The notes beneath the pieces were generated by a model. The model was given only the letters and a program-made list of their open reading frames with translations, did no database searches and was not told where the DNA came from. Shown here in pieces: positions 41,450 to 49,786 of a stretch of DNA of 64,000 nucleotides. Numbering within the stretch: the first letter of the stretch is position 1; every line of letters begins with the position of its first letter. Both the position numbers and the translations under genes were made by a program. The stretch spans positions 1-64,000 of the forward strand of contig JAZQGR010000013.1 in NCBI GenBank assembly GCA_045540115.1, given 5' to 3'. This DNA comes from Colimorpha_A sp045540115 (lineage in GTDB: Bacteria; Bacillota; Clostridia; Oscillospirales; CAG-272).

Positions 41450-42852
41450 ATCTGACTTCCTCCGTCGATCACGTAGCCGGGAAACTGCGTCGAAGTCGTT
41501 ATTTCTCCTGATCTAATATCTGCATAGAGATCGCCGATCGCGGTCCACGTGGATAGATTTACAACTCCCGTTATCTCAAGCCCCGTCAGGTTCTGGACTG
41601 CAAGAACGGCGTCTCGTGTTTGCTCGTCGTAAACGCCGCTGTTGCCTGCCTCGGGAACCTCGTTAAATACCGTCGAGATCGCGTTCAAATATGTCTGAAG
41701 CGGGACGATATAGCTTCCGTCAAAGCCGAGCGTTATGAGAAAACCGGGGTAGGGACGATAGGGAGCGAGAAGCTGATTATCGGGCAGGGAAAGAATAATT
41801 GCGTTATATACGTCAAACATTCGGGCGTAAGTGTTCTCGTCGATTATTCCGGTTTCGGGTATTCCGTAGGTTTTTTGAAAGCCGCGGACGGCTTGCTCGG
41901 TCGGTGAGTCGAATACGCCGTTTATTTCAACCGTGTTTACGGTGTCCTCGTATTGCGCTATGTAGTTTATCATATACTGAATTACCTTTATTTCGTTACC
42001 CTCTGCGCCCGGAGAGAGTGTGTTTGGAAAGATTTTGGGGATCTCGTTATAGGTTATTCCCTCGGATGAGAGATCGTTCAATCGCTTTACGCTCGCGTAT
42101 ATCTGCTGAATTTTATACCATGTCGCCCGACCGACTATGCCGTCGACTGCGAGATCGAATATGCTTTGAAATTCTTTTACCGCGTTTCGGGTTGCGACGT
42201 CGTAAAAGCCGTTTGGATTCGGGATCTTCGGTATTGAAGGAAAATTGTTTGATATTCGATTCAAACGAAGCTGAACGAACGCGACGTCGTTTCCTGTTGA
42301 GCCGAGATTAAGGTTTCGGCGCGGAGCGGAAGTAGTTATGCCGCGTATTGGCGCGTCGACGACGATGCTTACGTCGTCGCCGTAGTAGGTCTTTATGATC
42401 TCGACGGAGTTCCTTCCTTGCTCGGCGAGGTCGACGGTTCCCCATTGCGATAAGCCGTTGCATGTTACCGTGGTGCCGTTACAGTATTGCGCGAAAAGCG
42501 GCTCGACAAAGCCGTCGCGGCGCAGATAGTCGCTGAATATATCGTCGACAATGACGGAGACGGTATCATATATGCTTCTGCCGTTGATGAACGACTGATC
42601 GATCGTTGTTGAATTAGTGATGTCAAACGGATAACCGCGTGAGCGGTAGTATTCGGTATAGACACGGTTAAGGGCGAAAGAAATTTGCGCAAGGATATTA
42701 GCCCGAAGGGAGCTTTCTGGCCAGGTCGGGTATATTTCGCTTGACGCGACGTTTTTTATGTAATCGGAGAAGGGAAGAGTGACATTTTGCGCATCGGCGT
42801 CGGGCTCTCCCAAATGGACTGTTATTGTTTCGGGAATATATGGAAATGGCAT
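41446..42852 (-). CDS. SpoIID/LytB-like domain protein with three peptidoglycan-binding repeats
   Basis: A 468-aa protein. Residues about 25-160 follow the SpoIID/LytB pattern (SDYIKNVASSEIYPTWPESSLRANILAQISFALN ordered like V.GVVASEMP.SWP.EALKAQAVAART, then QYCNGTTVTCNGLSQWGTVDLA and IKTYYG). SpoIID is the transglycosylase of forespore engulfment. Three PG_binding_1 modules follow (about 180-250, 275-345 and 365-450: NPNGFYDVATRNAVKEFQ, INGVFDSPTEQAVRGFQ, NSGVYDEQTRDAVLAVQ). It has no signal peptide. GAGGTG precedes the start. It heads the minus-strand group ending in spoVM. Confidence 0.85.
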   Translation of the reverse strand: MPFPYIPETITVHLGEPDADAQNVTLPFSDYIKNVASSEIYPTWPESSLRANILAQISFALNRVYTEYYRSRGYPFDITNSTTIDQSFINGRSIYDTVSVIVDDIFSDYLRRDGFVEPLFAQYCNGTTVTCNGLSQWGTVDLAEQGRNSVEIIKTYYGDDVSIVVDAPIRGITTSAPRRNLNLGSTGNDVAFVQLRLNRISNNFPSIPKIPNPNGFYDVATRNAVKEFQSIFDLAVDGIVGRATWYKIQQIYASVKRLNDLSSEGITYNEIPKIFPNTLSPGAEGNEIKVIQYMINYIAQYEDTVNTVEINGVFDSPTEQAVRGFQKTYGIPETGIIDENTYARMFDVYNAIILSLPDNQLLAPYRPYPGFLITLGFDGSYIVPLQTYLNAISTVFNEVPEAGNSGVYDEQTRDAVLAVQNLTGLEITGVVNLSTWTAIGDLYADIRSGEITTSTQFPGYVIDGGSQI

Positions 42853-42877
42853 TGTATCACCTCGGTGTTTTTTTCTT

Positions 42878-43190
42878 CACCTTTCTTGCTTGCCCAAGAA
42901 AGGTGACCAAAGAACGGCACCAAGGAGACAACCGTTAAATTTGCGTGGCAAATTTAACACGTTTTCCCCTTTGGAAACCTCTTTCGATTTTGTGCCAATG
43001 TTTATAACTATCTTGTAGGGGCGACCATCGGTCGCCCGCTTTTTGTGGCGCTTCGATACGGGCGACCGATGGTCGCCCCTACAAGGACATTTGAACGTTT
43101 CGCCACGTTGTTTTTTAGGCGCGACGTCCTCGGCGGTCCGTTATTCCGGCGTTCACTCAATCTTTGGCAGGGGAGGGGCTTGCTCCTCCC
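42878..43190. repeat. Cluster of intergenic hairpins including a 27-bp perfect inverted repeat
   Basis: This 358-bp gap between two minus-strand genes holds no gene but five hairpins. They are CACCTTTCTT/AAGAAAGGTG (42878-42905), GTTAAATTTGC/GCAAATTTAAC (42934-42958), two arms of a perfect 27-bp inverted repeat (43012-43038 and 43059-43085, 20-bp spacer) and an imperfect GGGAGG/CCTCCC stem (43171-43190). Each arm of the inverted repeat is itself palindromic (GGGCGACC-ATC-GGTCGCCC). The 13794 palindrome is a close relative. Confidence 0.85.
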
Positions 43191-43210
43191 GTTGCGCGAA
43201 GAGCGTTTTA

Positions 43211-43606
43211 TTACAAATTCGGAAGCTCGCTATTCTCGAATCTCGTGAGGTCATTCGGCTGAAGCTCGTTATCGCCGACGGCGATGGGGACGAGGAGCAC
43301 CTGCTGAATTGCCGTTACTCCGTCGAAAACGGGAATGTTTGCGTTTACGACGTGATAGAAGCCGTCCTTATCCGTGTCGACTGTATAAAAGCTTGAGACC
43401 TCGCCTCCGTTGACAACGAGCGAGTTTTCCTTCGGCGGCGTCGGTAGCTCAATTATCTCGGATAATCCCGCGTTGTCGGTCAGTGTTACTGCAATGACCG
43501 TTCCGGTATCCGATGAGCTTATCGTCACAAGTGCGCCTTCGACGGGAAGGGCGCCGCCTGCCGTTCTTACGTTTACTGTTATGTAACCTCTGCCTTGTTC
43601 TGCCAT
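43211..43606 (-). CDS. Hypothetical protein with a carboxypeptidase-regulatory-like beta domain
   Basis: A 131-aa protein starting MAEQGRGYITVNVRTAGGAL, then PVEGALVTISS and TVIAVTLTDNAGLSEIIELP. This is the layout of a small prealbumin-like beta-sandwich of the carboxypeptidase-regulatory type: a variable insert, then a transfer of T-D-x-x-G. No signal peptide is seen. AAAGGA precedes the ATG. It is upstream of the SpoIID-like/peptidoglycan-binding genes on the same strand but separated by the repeat cluster, so operon membership is unclear. Function unknown. Confidence 0.78.
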   Translation of the reverse strand: MAEQGRGYITVNVRTAGGALPVEGALVTISSSDTGTVIAVTLTDNAGLSEIIELPTPPKENSLVVNGGEVSSFYTVDTDKDGFYHVVNANIPVFDGVTAIQQVLLVPIAVGDNELQPNDLTRFENSELPNL

Positions 43607-43745
43607 AATACCGTTCCTTTCGTTTTTTACAGATTATGAAAAGGTGGGGAAAACGTGAAGGACAAGGTTTTTTATATTGGCGACGCTTTATGACATATTA
43701 CGCGTTTGTTGCGTGGTAAAATGTACTCAGAAAGGAAGTGTGAAA

Positions 43746-44099
43746 ATGAACGGAAACGAAATGGCTTTAAATTACAGACAGGTCAGCGTTACCATTAATG
43801 ATGAAGGGGAGTGTATCTGCTATCTGCGAGGTGAGCTCGATCATCACAGCGTGAAGGAGATACGCGAGGTGATCGATTCTAAGCTTATCGATTACCGACC
43901 GATAAACGTTATCCTTGATCTGAACGAGGTGACCTTTACCGATTCGGCGGGGCTCGGTCTTGTTCTCGGCAGGTATACGAGAATAAACGGCTACGGCGGT
44001 AAGCTTATGCTTATTAACGTTCCCGATGAATTTTTGAAGATACTTCGCCTGTCGGGCGCTGACAGATTTTTAACCATACGCGGTCGCAAGACCGCATGA
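43746..44099 (+). CDS. spoIIAA: Anti-sigma F factor antagonist SpoIIAA (STAS domain)
   Basis: A 117-aa STAS-domain protein. The phosphorylation site is in LDLNEVTFTDSAGLGLVLGRY, with the serine of DSAGLG at about residue 64. Unphosphorylated SpoIIAA displaces sigma F from SpoIIAB in the forespore. The ATG at 43746 follows AAAGGAAG and gives the usual length; a longer frame from 43677 is rejected. It is the first gene of a complete spoIIA operon. In B. subtilis this operon is sigma-H dependent; I could not identify a convincing sigma-H or sigma-A promoter here. Confidence 0.95.
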   Translation: MNGNEMALNYRQVSVTINDEGECICYLRGELDHHSVKEIREVIDSKLIDYRPINVILDLNEVTFTDSAGLGLVLGRYTRINGYGGKLMLINVPDEFLKILRLSGADRFLTIRGRKTA

Positions 44100-44116
44100 T
44101 TACATAGGAGAAGAAT

Positions 44117-44548
44117 ATGAAAAAGACACTTATAAACAGAATGAAGACTGCTTTTGACAGCGATTCTCGTAACGAGAGTTTTGCCCGTTATGCGGTGACG
44201 GCGTTTATTGCTCGGCTTGATCCTGACGTTAGTGAGCTTGCCGACATAAGGACTGCTGTTTCGGAGGCGGTGACGAACGCGATAATTCACGGATATAGGA
44301 GCAAAGCGGGAAACGTAATAGTTGAGGTTGGCATTTATTCCGACAGGAGCGTAAAAATTACTGTCAGCGACCGCGGATGCGGAATTGCAGATATTGAGCA
44401 GGCGAAGCTCCCGCTCTTTACGACCGACGAAAGCGGCGAGAGAGGCGGAATGGGCTTTGCAATCATGGAAAGCTTTTCCGACCGTCTTAAGGTCAGATCC
44501 GCTCTCGGACGTGGAACAACTGTCACGATGATTAAGAAGCTGAAATGA
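44117..44548 (+). CDS. spoIIAB: Anti-sigma F factor SpoIIAB
   Basis: A 143-aa GHKL-type serine kinase and anti-sigma factor. The N box VSEAVTNAIIHGY (about residues 48-60), the G1 motif VSDRGCGIADIEQA and G2 GERGGMGFAIMESF (about 107-120) form the ATP site. It phosphorylates SpoIIAA and holds sigma F inactive until septation. It lies 17 bp after spoIIAA, and its end overlaps sigF by 4 bp. Confidence 0.96.
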   Translation: MKKTLINRMKTAFDSDSRNESFARYAVTAFIARLDPDVSELADIRTAVSEAVTNAIIHGYRSKAGNVIVEVGIYSDRSVKITVSDRGCGIADIEQAKLPLFTTDESGERGGMGFAIMESFSDRLKVRSALGRGTTVTMIKKLK

Positions 44549-45261
44549 CGCGCGAAGAAAATATCGAGCTCGTTAAGGCGGCACAATCGGGTGACGGGAA
44601 GGCTCTTGAGCTTCTTGTGACCGAGAATATGGGCTTGTGCAAGAGCATTGCGGTCAGGTTTATGAACCGAGGCGTCGAGTACGACGATCTCGTTCAGCTT
44701 GCATCGGTCGGAATGATAAAGGCGGTAAGAAGCTTCGATACGTCGTTCGGAACCGCCTTTTCGACCTATGCCGTTCCGCTTATAATTGGCGAGATACGGC
44801 GCTTTTTGCGCGACGATGGAATCGTCAAGGTCGGGCGGAATATCAAGCGTATAGGCACCGATGCTATGAAGAAAAAGGAAGAATTTGTTCGTGAGCATGG
44901 GCGTGAGCCGAAAATGAGCGAGCTTGCCATACTTTGCGGAGTTTCCGTTGAGGAGCTTGTTTCCGCACTTGATGCCGCCTGTCCGGTGAGATCGATCTAT
45001 GAGCCCGTCGGAAGTGACAGCGATGGTGCGTGCCTTAGCGACCTTCTTTCCGACGACAGCGACGAGATCGGCAAAGCGACAGACAAGATCGCCCTTGCCG
45101 AGGCAATCAGGTCGCTTCCCGAAACGCAGAGAAAACTTATATATTTAAGGTACGTAAAGGAAATGTCGCAGGCGAATGCGGGACGCATTCTCGGTATGAC
45201 TCAGGTCAAGGTGTCGCGCGAGGAGAAGAAGATAATCGAAGAACTGCGGCGGGCATTGTAG
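44545..45261 (+). CDS. sigF: RNA polymerase sporulation sigma factor SigF
   Basis: A 238-aa sigma-70 family factor of the SigF/SigG group. Region 2 shows YDDLVQLASVGMIKAVRSFDTSFGTAFSTYA, continuing into VPLIIGEIRRFLRDDG. Region 4 is LPETQRKLIYLRYVKEMSQANAG with RILGMTQVKVSREEKKI. It directs the first forespore genes. The position behind spoIIAB identifies it as SigF rather than SigG. The ATG overlaps the spoIIAB stop by 4 bp. A loose inverted repeat ATTTGTC/GACAAAT (45273-45305) follows but has no T-run. dacF, upstream of spoIIAA in B. subtilis, is not here. Confidence 0.95.
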   Translation: MTREENIELVKAAQSGDGKALELLVTENMGLCKSIAVRFMNRGVEYDDLVQLASVGMIKAVRSFDTSFGTAFSTYAVPLIIGEIRRFLRDDGIVKVGRNIKRIGTDAMKKKEEFVREHGREPKMSELAILCGVSVEELVSALDAACPVRSIYEPVGSDSDGACLSDLLSDDSDEIGKATDKIALAEAIRSLPETQRKLIYLRYVKEMSQANAGRILGMTQVKVSREEKKIIEELRRAL

Positions 45262-45341
45262 TTTTACTTCTTATTTGTCATAAAAGCCAATACTGTAAGA
45301 CAAATTTCGGGAATATTCAGCGTTATTTTTTTAAAAAATCA

Positions 45342-45370
45342 TTGACAAAACAATTTCGGTTGTGTATAAT
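45342..45370 (+). promoter_or_regulatory. Sigma-A promoter of yceD-rpmF
   Basis: Perfect TTGACA (45342-45347) and TATAAT (45365-45370) with a 17-bp spacer; both boxes match the consensus completely. Confidence 0.92.
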
Positions 45371-45413
45371 ATATGTTGCGACATTTTGTAAAGAGATGAA
45401 AAAGGAAGATTAT

Positions 45414-45914
45414 ATGCGTGTTGATATGACCCCGATCCTTACGGGAAAGACGGACAAGATCCCCTTCGTTTTCGATTATGACGGCGCGGGCGAGCTTTTT
45501 CCTTCAGTTTCCTTTGAGGGCCCTGTTCATGTTGATGGTGTGATAACCGAACGCTCAGGCTGTATGCTTCTCACGCTGAAGGCAAGCGTTTCTTATACTA
45601 CCGAATGCGCAAGATGCTTAAAGGAGCTTCACCGCTCCCTGACCTTTGATCTTACAAAAAATGCGGCGGTAAGCGGTACGCTTGAGGGCGATGATAACGA
45701 CGACTACGTCATTGTCGAAAATTCGATCCTTGATCTGACCGTTCCTGTCGAGGAGCTTCTGTTCCTTGAGCTACCGTCAAGAGATCTTTGCTCCGACGAT
45801 TGCCTTGGACTTTGTCCTAAGTGCGGAAAGGATCTCAATGAAGGAAAATGTAACTGTCAGACGAAGGAGATCGATCCCCGTCTTGAGGTTCTTAAGAAAT
45901 TCCTTCAGGATTAA
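45414..45914 (+). CDS. yceD: YceD/DUF177 family protein
   Basis: A 166-aa protein of the DUF177 family, typically encoded just before rpmF and linked to 23S rRNA accumulation or processing in bacteria and plants. A central YTTECARCLKEL (about residues 62-73) and a cysteine cluster SDDCLGLCPKCGKDLNEG with a following CNC (about 126-147) may bind metal. The ATG at 45414 follows AAAGGAAG; an upstream in-frame start at 45342 lies in the promoter and is rejected. Confidence 0.92.
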   Translation: MRVDMTPILTGKTDKIPFVFDYDGAGELFPSVSFEGPVHVDGVITERSGCMLLTLKASVSYTTECARCLKELHRSLTFDLTKNAAVSGTLEGDDNDDYVIVENSILDLTVPVEELLFLELPSRDLCSDDCLGLCPKCGKDLNEGKCNCQTKEIDPRLEVLKKFLQD

Positions 45915-45953
45915 CGATAATAATTATTAACCACTTTGAAGGAGGTGCTAAAT

Positions 45954-46139
45954 ATGGCAGTACCGAAGAGAAAAGTATCGAAGGCAAGACGTGACAAAAG
46001 ACGTTCCAGCACATGGAAGCTCGCCCTTCCCGGAATGACTACGTGCCCCAAGTGCGGAGAGGCAGTTCTCCGTCACAGAGTATGCAAGGCATGCGGAACC
46101 TACGCCGGCAAGGAGATCGTTGCAGTCGATAACGACTGA
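45954..46139 (+). CDS. rpmF: 50S ribosomal protein L32 (zinc-binding)
   Basis: A 61-aa protein opening MAVPKRKVSKARRDKRRSS, with a zinc ribbon CPKCGEAVLRHRVCKACG (four cysteines). The start at 45954 follows GGAGGTG; an upstream in-frame ATG at 45936 is rejected. It is cotranscribed with yceD. Confidence 0.97.
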   Translation: MAVPKRKVSKARRDKRRSSTWKLALPGMTTCPKCGEAVLRHRVCKACGTYAGKEIVAVDND

Positions 46140-46160
46140 TTACGAGGTTTTTGCACGAAT

Positions 46161-46192
46161 AAGCCCGCCGCGTAATTGCGGAGGGCTTTGTT
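46161..46192 (+). terminator. Probable terminator after rpmF
   Basis: An imperfect stem AAGCCC-CCGC/GCGG-GGGCTT, with single-base bulges and a GTAATT loop, ends in TTTGTTTC. The T-run is interrupted, so termination may be partial. Confidence 0.6.
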
Positions 46193-46239
46193 TCGTCAGA
46201 GGGGTAACCCAAAAAATCTGAAAAAGGAGGGCTTTTCTT

Positions 46240-47547
46240 ATGGTTCTCATAGATGATGTTCTTCCCGGCTCGGCTGCTGACGAGGCAGGCGTTAAGCGCG
46301 GGGATTACCTTATAAGGATAAACGGCAAAGACATAAACGACGTTCTTGACTACCGTTACTATATCACCGAGCCGAGAGTGAAGCTCCTTCTTCACCGCGG
46401 CCCTGAGCTTATTAACGTTGCGATACGAAAGCCGCAATACGACGATATCGGCCTTGTTTTCAATACCTTTTTGATGGATGAAAAGAAGTCGTGCAGAAAT
46501 AAGTGCATCTTCTGCTTCATTGACCAGCTTCCAAAGGGAATGCGTAAGCCGCTTTATTTCAAGGACGACGATTCACGTCTGTCGTTTTTGATGGGTAACT
46601 ATATTACGCTTACTAATATGGACGAGCACGATATCGAGCGCATCATTAAGATGAAGATGTCTCCGATAAACATATCGGTACATACGACCGATCCCGAGCT
46701 TCGCTGTAAGATGCTGAGCAACCGCTTTGCGGGCTCGTGCTACGAGACGATGAAGCGCTTTGCTGAGGCGGGGATCGAGATGCACTGTCAGATCGTTCTT
46801 TGCAAGGGCGTAAACGACGGAGCGCAGCTCATGAAGAGCATGAGAGATCTTTCCGACCTCTATCCTGCCGTAAATTCCGTTTCGATAGTTCCTGCGGGAA
46901 TTACGAAGCACAGAGAGGGACTTTTCCCGCTTACTCCATTTACGGGCGAGGAAGCGTCGAAGATAATCGCGCAGGTCGAGGGTTATGCCGAAACGTGCCT
47001 GTCAAAATACGGAAGCAGGATCTTCTTCTGCGCCGACGAGCTTTATCTTTCCGCGAAAAAGAAATTCCCGAGGGGCGATTATTACGAGGGATATTCGCAG
47101 ATAGAAAACGGCGTCGGAATGGTCAGATCCTTCTCGGACGAGTTTGCTCTTGCGCTGAAGGACATAAACGATTTTGATACGAAGCGTGAAAGACACGTCT
47201 CTCTTGCGACGGGAGTCGCCGCTTATCCGCTTATCTCGTTTATGGCAGAGGAGCTGAAAAAGCGCTGCCGCAATCTCGATATAAACGTATACGAGATAAA
47301 AAACGATTTCTTTGGTGAGAATATCACCGTTGCAGGACTTGTCACAGGCAAGGACTTGTACGAGCAGCTTTGGGACAAGAAGCTCGGCAAGACGCTCTTT
47401 TTGCCGTCTGTCATGCTTCGTCACGAAAAGGATAGATTCCTTGACGACGTCAGCCCGAGATGGCTTGAGGAAAAGCTGAACGTAAATATTGAATTTATCG
47501 ATACCGACGGATTTGATTTCGTTGAAAAGATCTTAACGCTGTCTTAA
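46240..47547 (+). CDS. DUF512 family protein: PDZ domain plus radical-SAM-type iron-sulphur motif
   Basis: A 435-aa protein. The N-terminal PDZ domain (residues 1-60) is LIDDVLPGSAADEAGVKRGD. It is followed by CRNKCIFCFIDQLPKGMR, where C85, C89 and C92 form the Cx3Cx2C cluster of radical-SAM enzymes. The C-terminal DUF512 region ends with LPSVMLRHEKDRFLDDV. The family is nearly always next to der and plsY in Clostridia, as here; its substrate is unknown. GGAGGG precedes the ATG. Confidence 0.92.
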   Translation: MVLIDDVLPGSAADEAGVKRGDYLIRINGKDINDVLDYRYYITEPRVKLLLHRGPELINVAIRKPQYDDIGLVFNTFLMDEKKSCRNKCIFCFIDQLPKGMRKPLYFKDDDSRLSFLMGNYITLTNMDEHDIERIIKMKMSPINISVHTTDPELRCKMLSNRFAGSCYETMKRFAEAGIEMHCQIVLCKGVNDGAQLMKSMRDLSDLYPAVNSVSIVPAGITKHREGLFPLTPFTGEEASKIIAQVEGYAETCLSKYGSRIFFCADELYLSAKKKFPRGDYYEGYSQIENGVGMVRSFSDEFALALKDINDFDTKRERHVSLATGVAAYPLISFMAEELKKRCRNLDINVYEIKNDFFGENITVAGLVTGKDLYEQLWDKKLGKTLFLPSVMLRHEKDRFLDDVSPRWLEEKLNVNIEFIDTDGFDFVEKILTLS

Positions 47548-47560
47548 AGGAGGAGATACT

Positions 47561-48901
47561 GTGAGCACACCTGTAGTTGCAATAGTCGGACGTCCTAACG
47601 TCGGCAAGAGTACGCTTTTTAACAAGCTTACGGGCAAGCGTATCTCTATCGTCGAGGACACCCCCGGCGTTACCCGTGACAGAATTTATCACGAAACAGA
47701 ATGGAGAGGCAGAAAGCTTCTTCTTATAGATACGGGCGGAATCGAGCCCCGTACCGATAACGCGATGCTTAAGTATATGCGCCGTCAGGCGGAGACCGCA
47801 ATTGAGACGGCTGACGTTATTGTGTTCTTAACCGACGTAAACGTCGGTATGCTTGACGAGGACAGACAAATTGCATCTCTTCTTATGAAGAGCGGAAAGC
47901 CCGTCGTTCTCGCCGTAAACAAGGTCGACCGCGTCGGAATGCCGCCTGCGGAATTTTACGAGTTTTATCAGCTCGGCTTCAAGGACGATCCTATCCCGAT
48001 CTCAGCCCTTCACGGTACAGGCTCGGGAGATCTGCTTGACGTTGTGCTTGCATACTGTCCCGAGGATGACGGTGAAAACGAGGGAGAGCTTGACGACAGC
48101 ATAAAGGTTGCCGTTATCGGTAAGCCGAATGCGGGAAAATCCTCGATAATAAACAAGCTTCTCGGTACCGATCGTCTTATCGTTTCCGATGTGGCGGGGA
48201 CGACGAGAGACGCAATAGATACCGCGCTTGAAAACGAGCACGGAAAGTACGTTCTTATCGATACTGCAGGTATTCGCCGTCAGAGTAAGGTCGATGATCC
48301 TATCGAAAAATACAGCGTTCTCCGCGCAAAGCTTGCGGTCGAGAGAGCTGACGTTTGTGTTATCATGATAGACGCGAACGAGGGAATTACCGAGCAGGAC
48401 GAAAGAATCGCGGGTATTGCCCACGAGGCAGGAAAGCCGTCCGTCATTTGCATTAACAAATGGGATCTTATAGAAAAAGATAACAATACCGTCAAGGAAT
48501 TTACCGAGAAGGTATATCAGGCGTTCTCTTATATGACCTATGCCGAGGTCATTTACCTTTCGGCAAAGACGGGTCAGCGCGTAGACAAGCTTTACAGCCT
48601 TATCAATAACGCGTACGAGCAGAGCAAGCGCCGTATCACGACGGGAATCTTAAACGACGTACTTTCCGATGCGACGGCTCGCGTTCAGCCGCCGTCCGAT
48701 AAGGGCAAGTATCTTAAGGTATACTATATGACGCAGATCGGCATTCAGCCGCCTACCTTCGTTATATTCTGCAATTCCGTTGAGCTTTTTCATTTCTCGT
48801 ACAGAAGATACATTGAAAACTGTCTGCGCGACACCTTTGGCTTCAAGGGTACGCCGATAAAGATCATAATCCGCGAACGCGGGGAGGATAGTGGCAAATG
48901 A
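47561..48901 (+). CDS. der: Ribosome biogenesis GTPase Der (EngA)
   Basis: A 446-aa protein with two tandem G domains and a KH-like C-terminal domain, acting in 50S assembly. G1 motifs are GRPNVGKST (residues 9-17) and GKPNAGKSS (about 187-195); NKVD and NKWD are the two G4 motifs. The start is GTG after AAAGGAGGAG. It lies 13 bp after the DUF512 gene and overlaps plsY by 4 bp. Confidence 0.97.
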   Translation: MSTPVVAIVGRPNVGKSTLFNKLTGKRISIVEDTPGVTRDRIYHETEWRGRKLLLIDTGGIEPRTDNAMLKYMRRQAETAIETADVIVFLTDVNVGMLDEDRQIASLLMKSGKPVVLAVNKVDRVGMPPAEFYEFYQLGFKDDPIPISALHGTGSGDLLDVVLAYCPEDDGENEGELDDSIKVAVIGKPNAGKSSIINKLLGTDRLIVSDVAGTTRDAIDTALENEHGKYVLIDTAGIRRQSKVDDPIEKYSVLRAKLAVERADVCVIMIDANEGITEQDERIAGIAHEAGKPSVICINKWDLIEKDNNTVKEFTEKVYQAFSYMTYAEVIYLSAKTGQRVDKLYSLINNAYEQSKRRITTGILNDVLSDATARVQPPSDKGKYLKVYYMTQIGIQPPTFVIFCNSVELFHFSYRRYIENCLRDTFGFKGTPIKIIIRERGEDSGK

Positions 48902-49668
48902 TGATTACAGCAATGGCTACCGCTCTTGATCCCGATAAGCTTGAAAAGATCGGCAGATTCGTATACAGAAATTTCTACGGCCCGCTCGGGCTTCTGATGA
49001 CCGAAGGAAAGCTTGATTACCGTCTTTATTATCTTATTGCGGTCGCGATCGTTTTTCTCGGATATTTCCTCGGAAGCATGAATTTCGCGGTCATAATCTC
49101 GCGTATCAAGTTTCACGAGGATATAAGAACAAAAGGAAGCGGAAACGCCGGTGCGACCAATATGTCGCGTACCTACGGTAAGGCGGCGGGAATCGCGACG
49201 CTCGTCGGCGACATTCTCAAGACCGTTATCCCCGTTTTGCTCGCAAGATTTCTTGTCGGCGAAATGTTCGGTTATCTTACGGGACTGTCATGTGCGCTTG
49301 GTCACGCCTTCCCGTGCTATTATAAGTTCAAGGGCGGAAAGTGTGTGGCGGTAACTGCTGCTGTGCTTCTCGTTATGGAGCCGCTTGCGTTTTTGATACT
49401 TCTTTTCGTGTTCGCCGCTGTCGTCCTCGCGACGAAATACGTTTCCGTTGCTTCGATATTTACAGCCCTTATCTCGCCCGTTATCGTTCAGAGTCTGGTG
49501 AAGAACAGAAACTTCGGACACAGCCACCTTGGGCTTACCTTCCTGATAGCTCAGTGCTTGCTCGTAATATTCCTTCACAGAGAGAATATCAAGCGTTTAC
49601 TTAACGGAAAAGAGAACAAGTTTGCCTTCAAAAAGAAAAAAACCGAGAATAATCTTGAAGGAAAATAA
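48898..49668 (+). CDS. plsY: Glycerol-3-phosphate acyltransferase PlsY
   Basis: A 256-aa membrane enzyme that transfers acyl groups from acyl phosphate to glycerol-3-phosphate. Conserved PlsY motifs are FLGSMNFAVIIS, DIRTKGSGNAGATNMSRTYGK (about residues 79-99), CALGHAFPCYYKFKGGK (about 131-147) and the last-helix HRENI. Canonical PlsY is about 200 residues and begins at the YFLGS helix; here about 40 residues precede it and a basic tail of about 20 follows. The start overlaps the der stop (ATGATGA), so the extension is fixed by coupling unless translation begins at 48901 or 48913. Confidence 0.94.
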   Translation: MMITAMATALDPDKLEKIGRFVYRNFYGPLGLLMTEGKLDYRLYYLIAVAIVFLGYFLGSMNFAVIISRIKFHEDIRTKGSGNAGATNMSRTYGKAAGIATLVGDILKTVIPVLLARFLVGEMFGYLTGLSCALGHAFPCYYKFKGGKCVAVTAAVLLVMEPLAFLILLFVFAAVVLATKYVSVASIFTALISPVIVQSLVKNRNFGHSHLGLTFLIAQCLLVIFLHRENIKRLLNGKENKFAFKKKKTENNLEGK

Positions 49669-49686
49669 ATTTTTTGAAAAATAGTA

Positions 49687-49715
49687 TTGCATTTTTTCAA
49701 AACCTGTGATATACT
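49687..49715 (+). promoter_or_regulatory. Sigma-A promoter of rpmB
   Basis: TTGCAT (49687-49692) and TATACT (49710-49715) with a 17-bp spacer. A leader of about 65 nt follows, with a small hairpin ATTTCT/AGAAAT (49728-49744). Confidence 0.75.
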
Positions 49716-49786
49716 TACAGGGTATGAATTTCTAAATAAGAAATAATTGATATAATTTCGGATATATGGATGGAGGTGTCCTAAAA

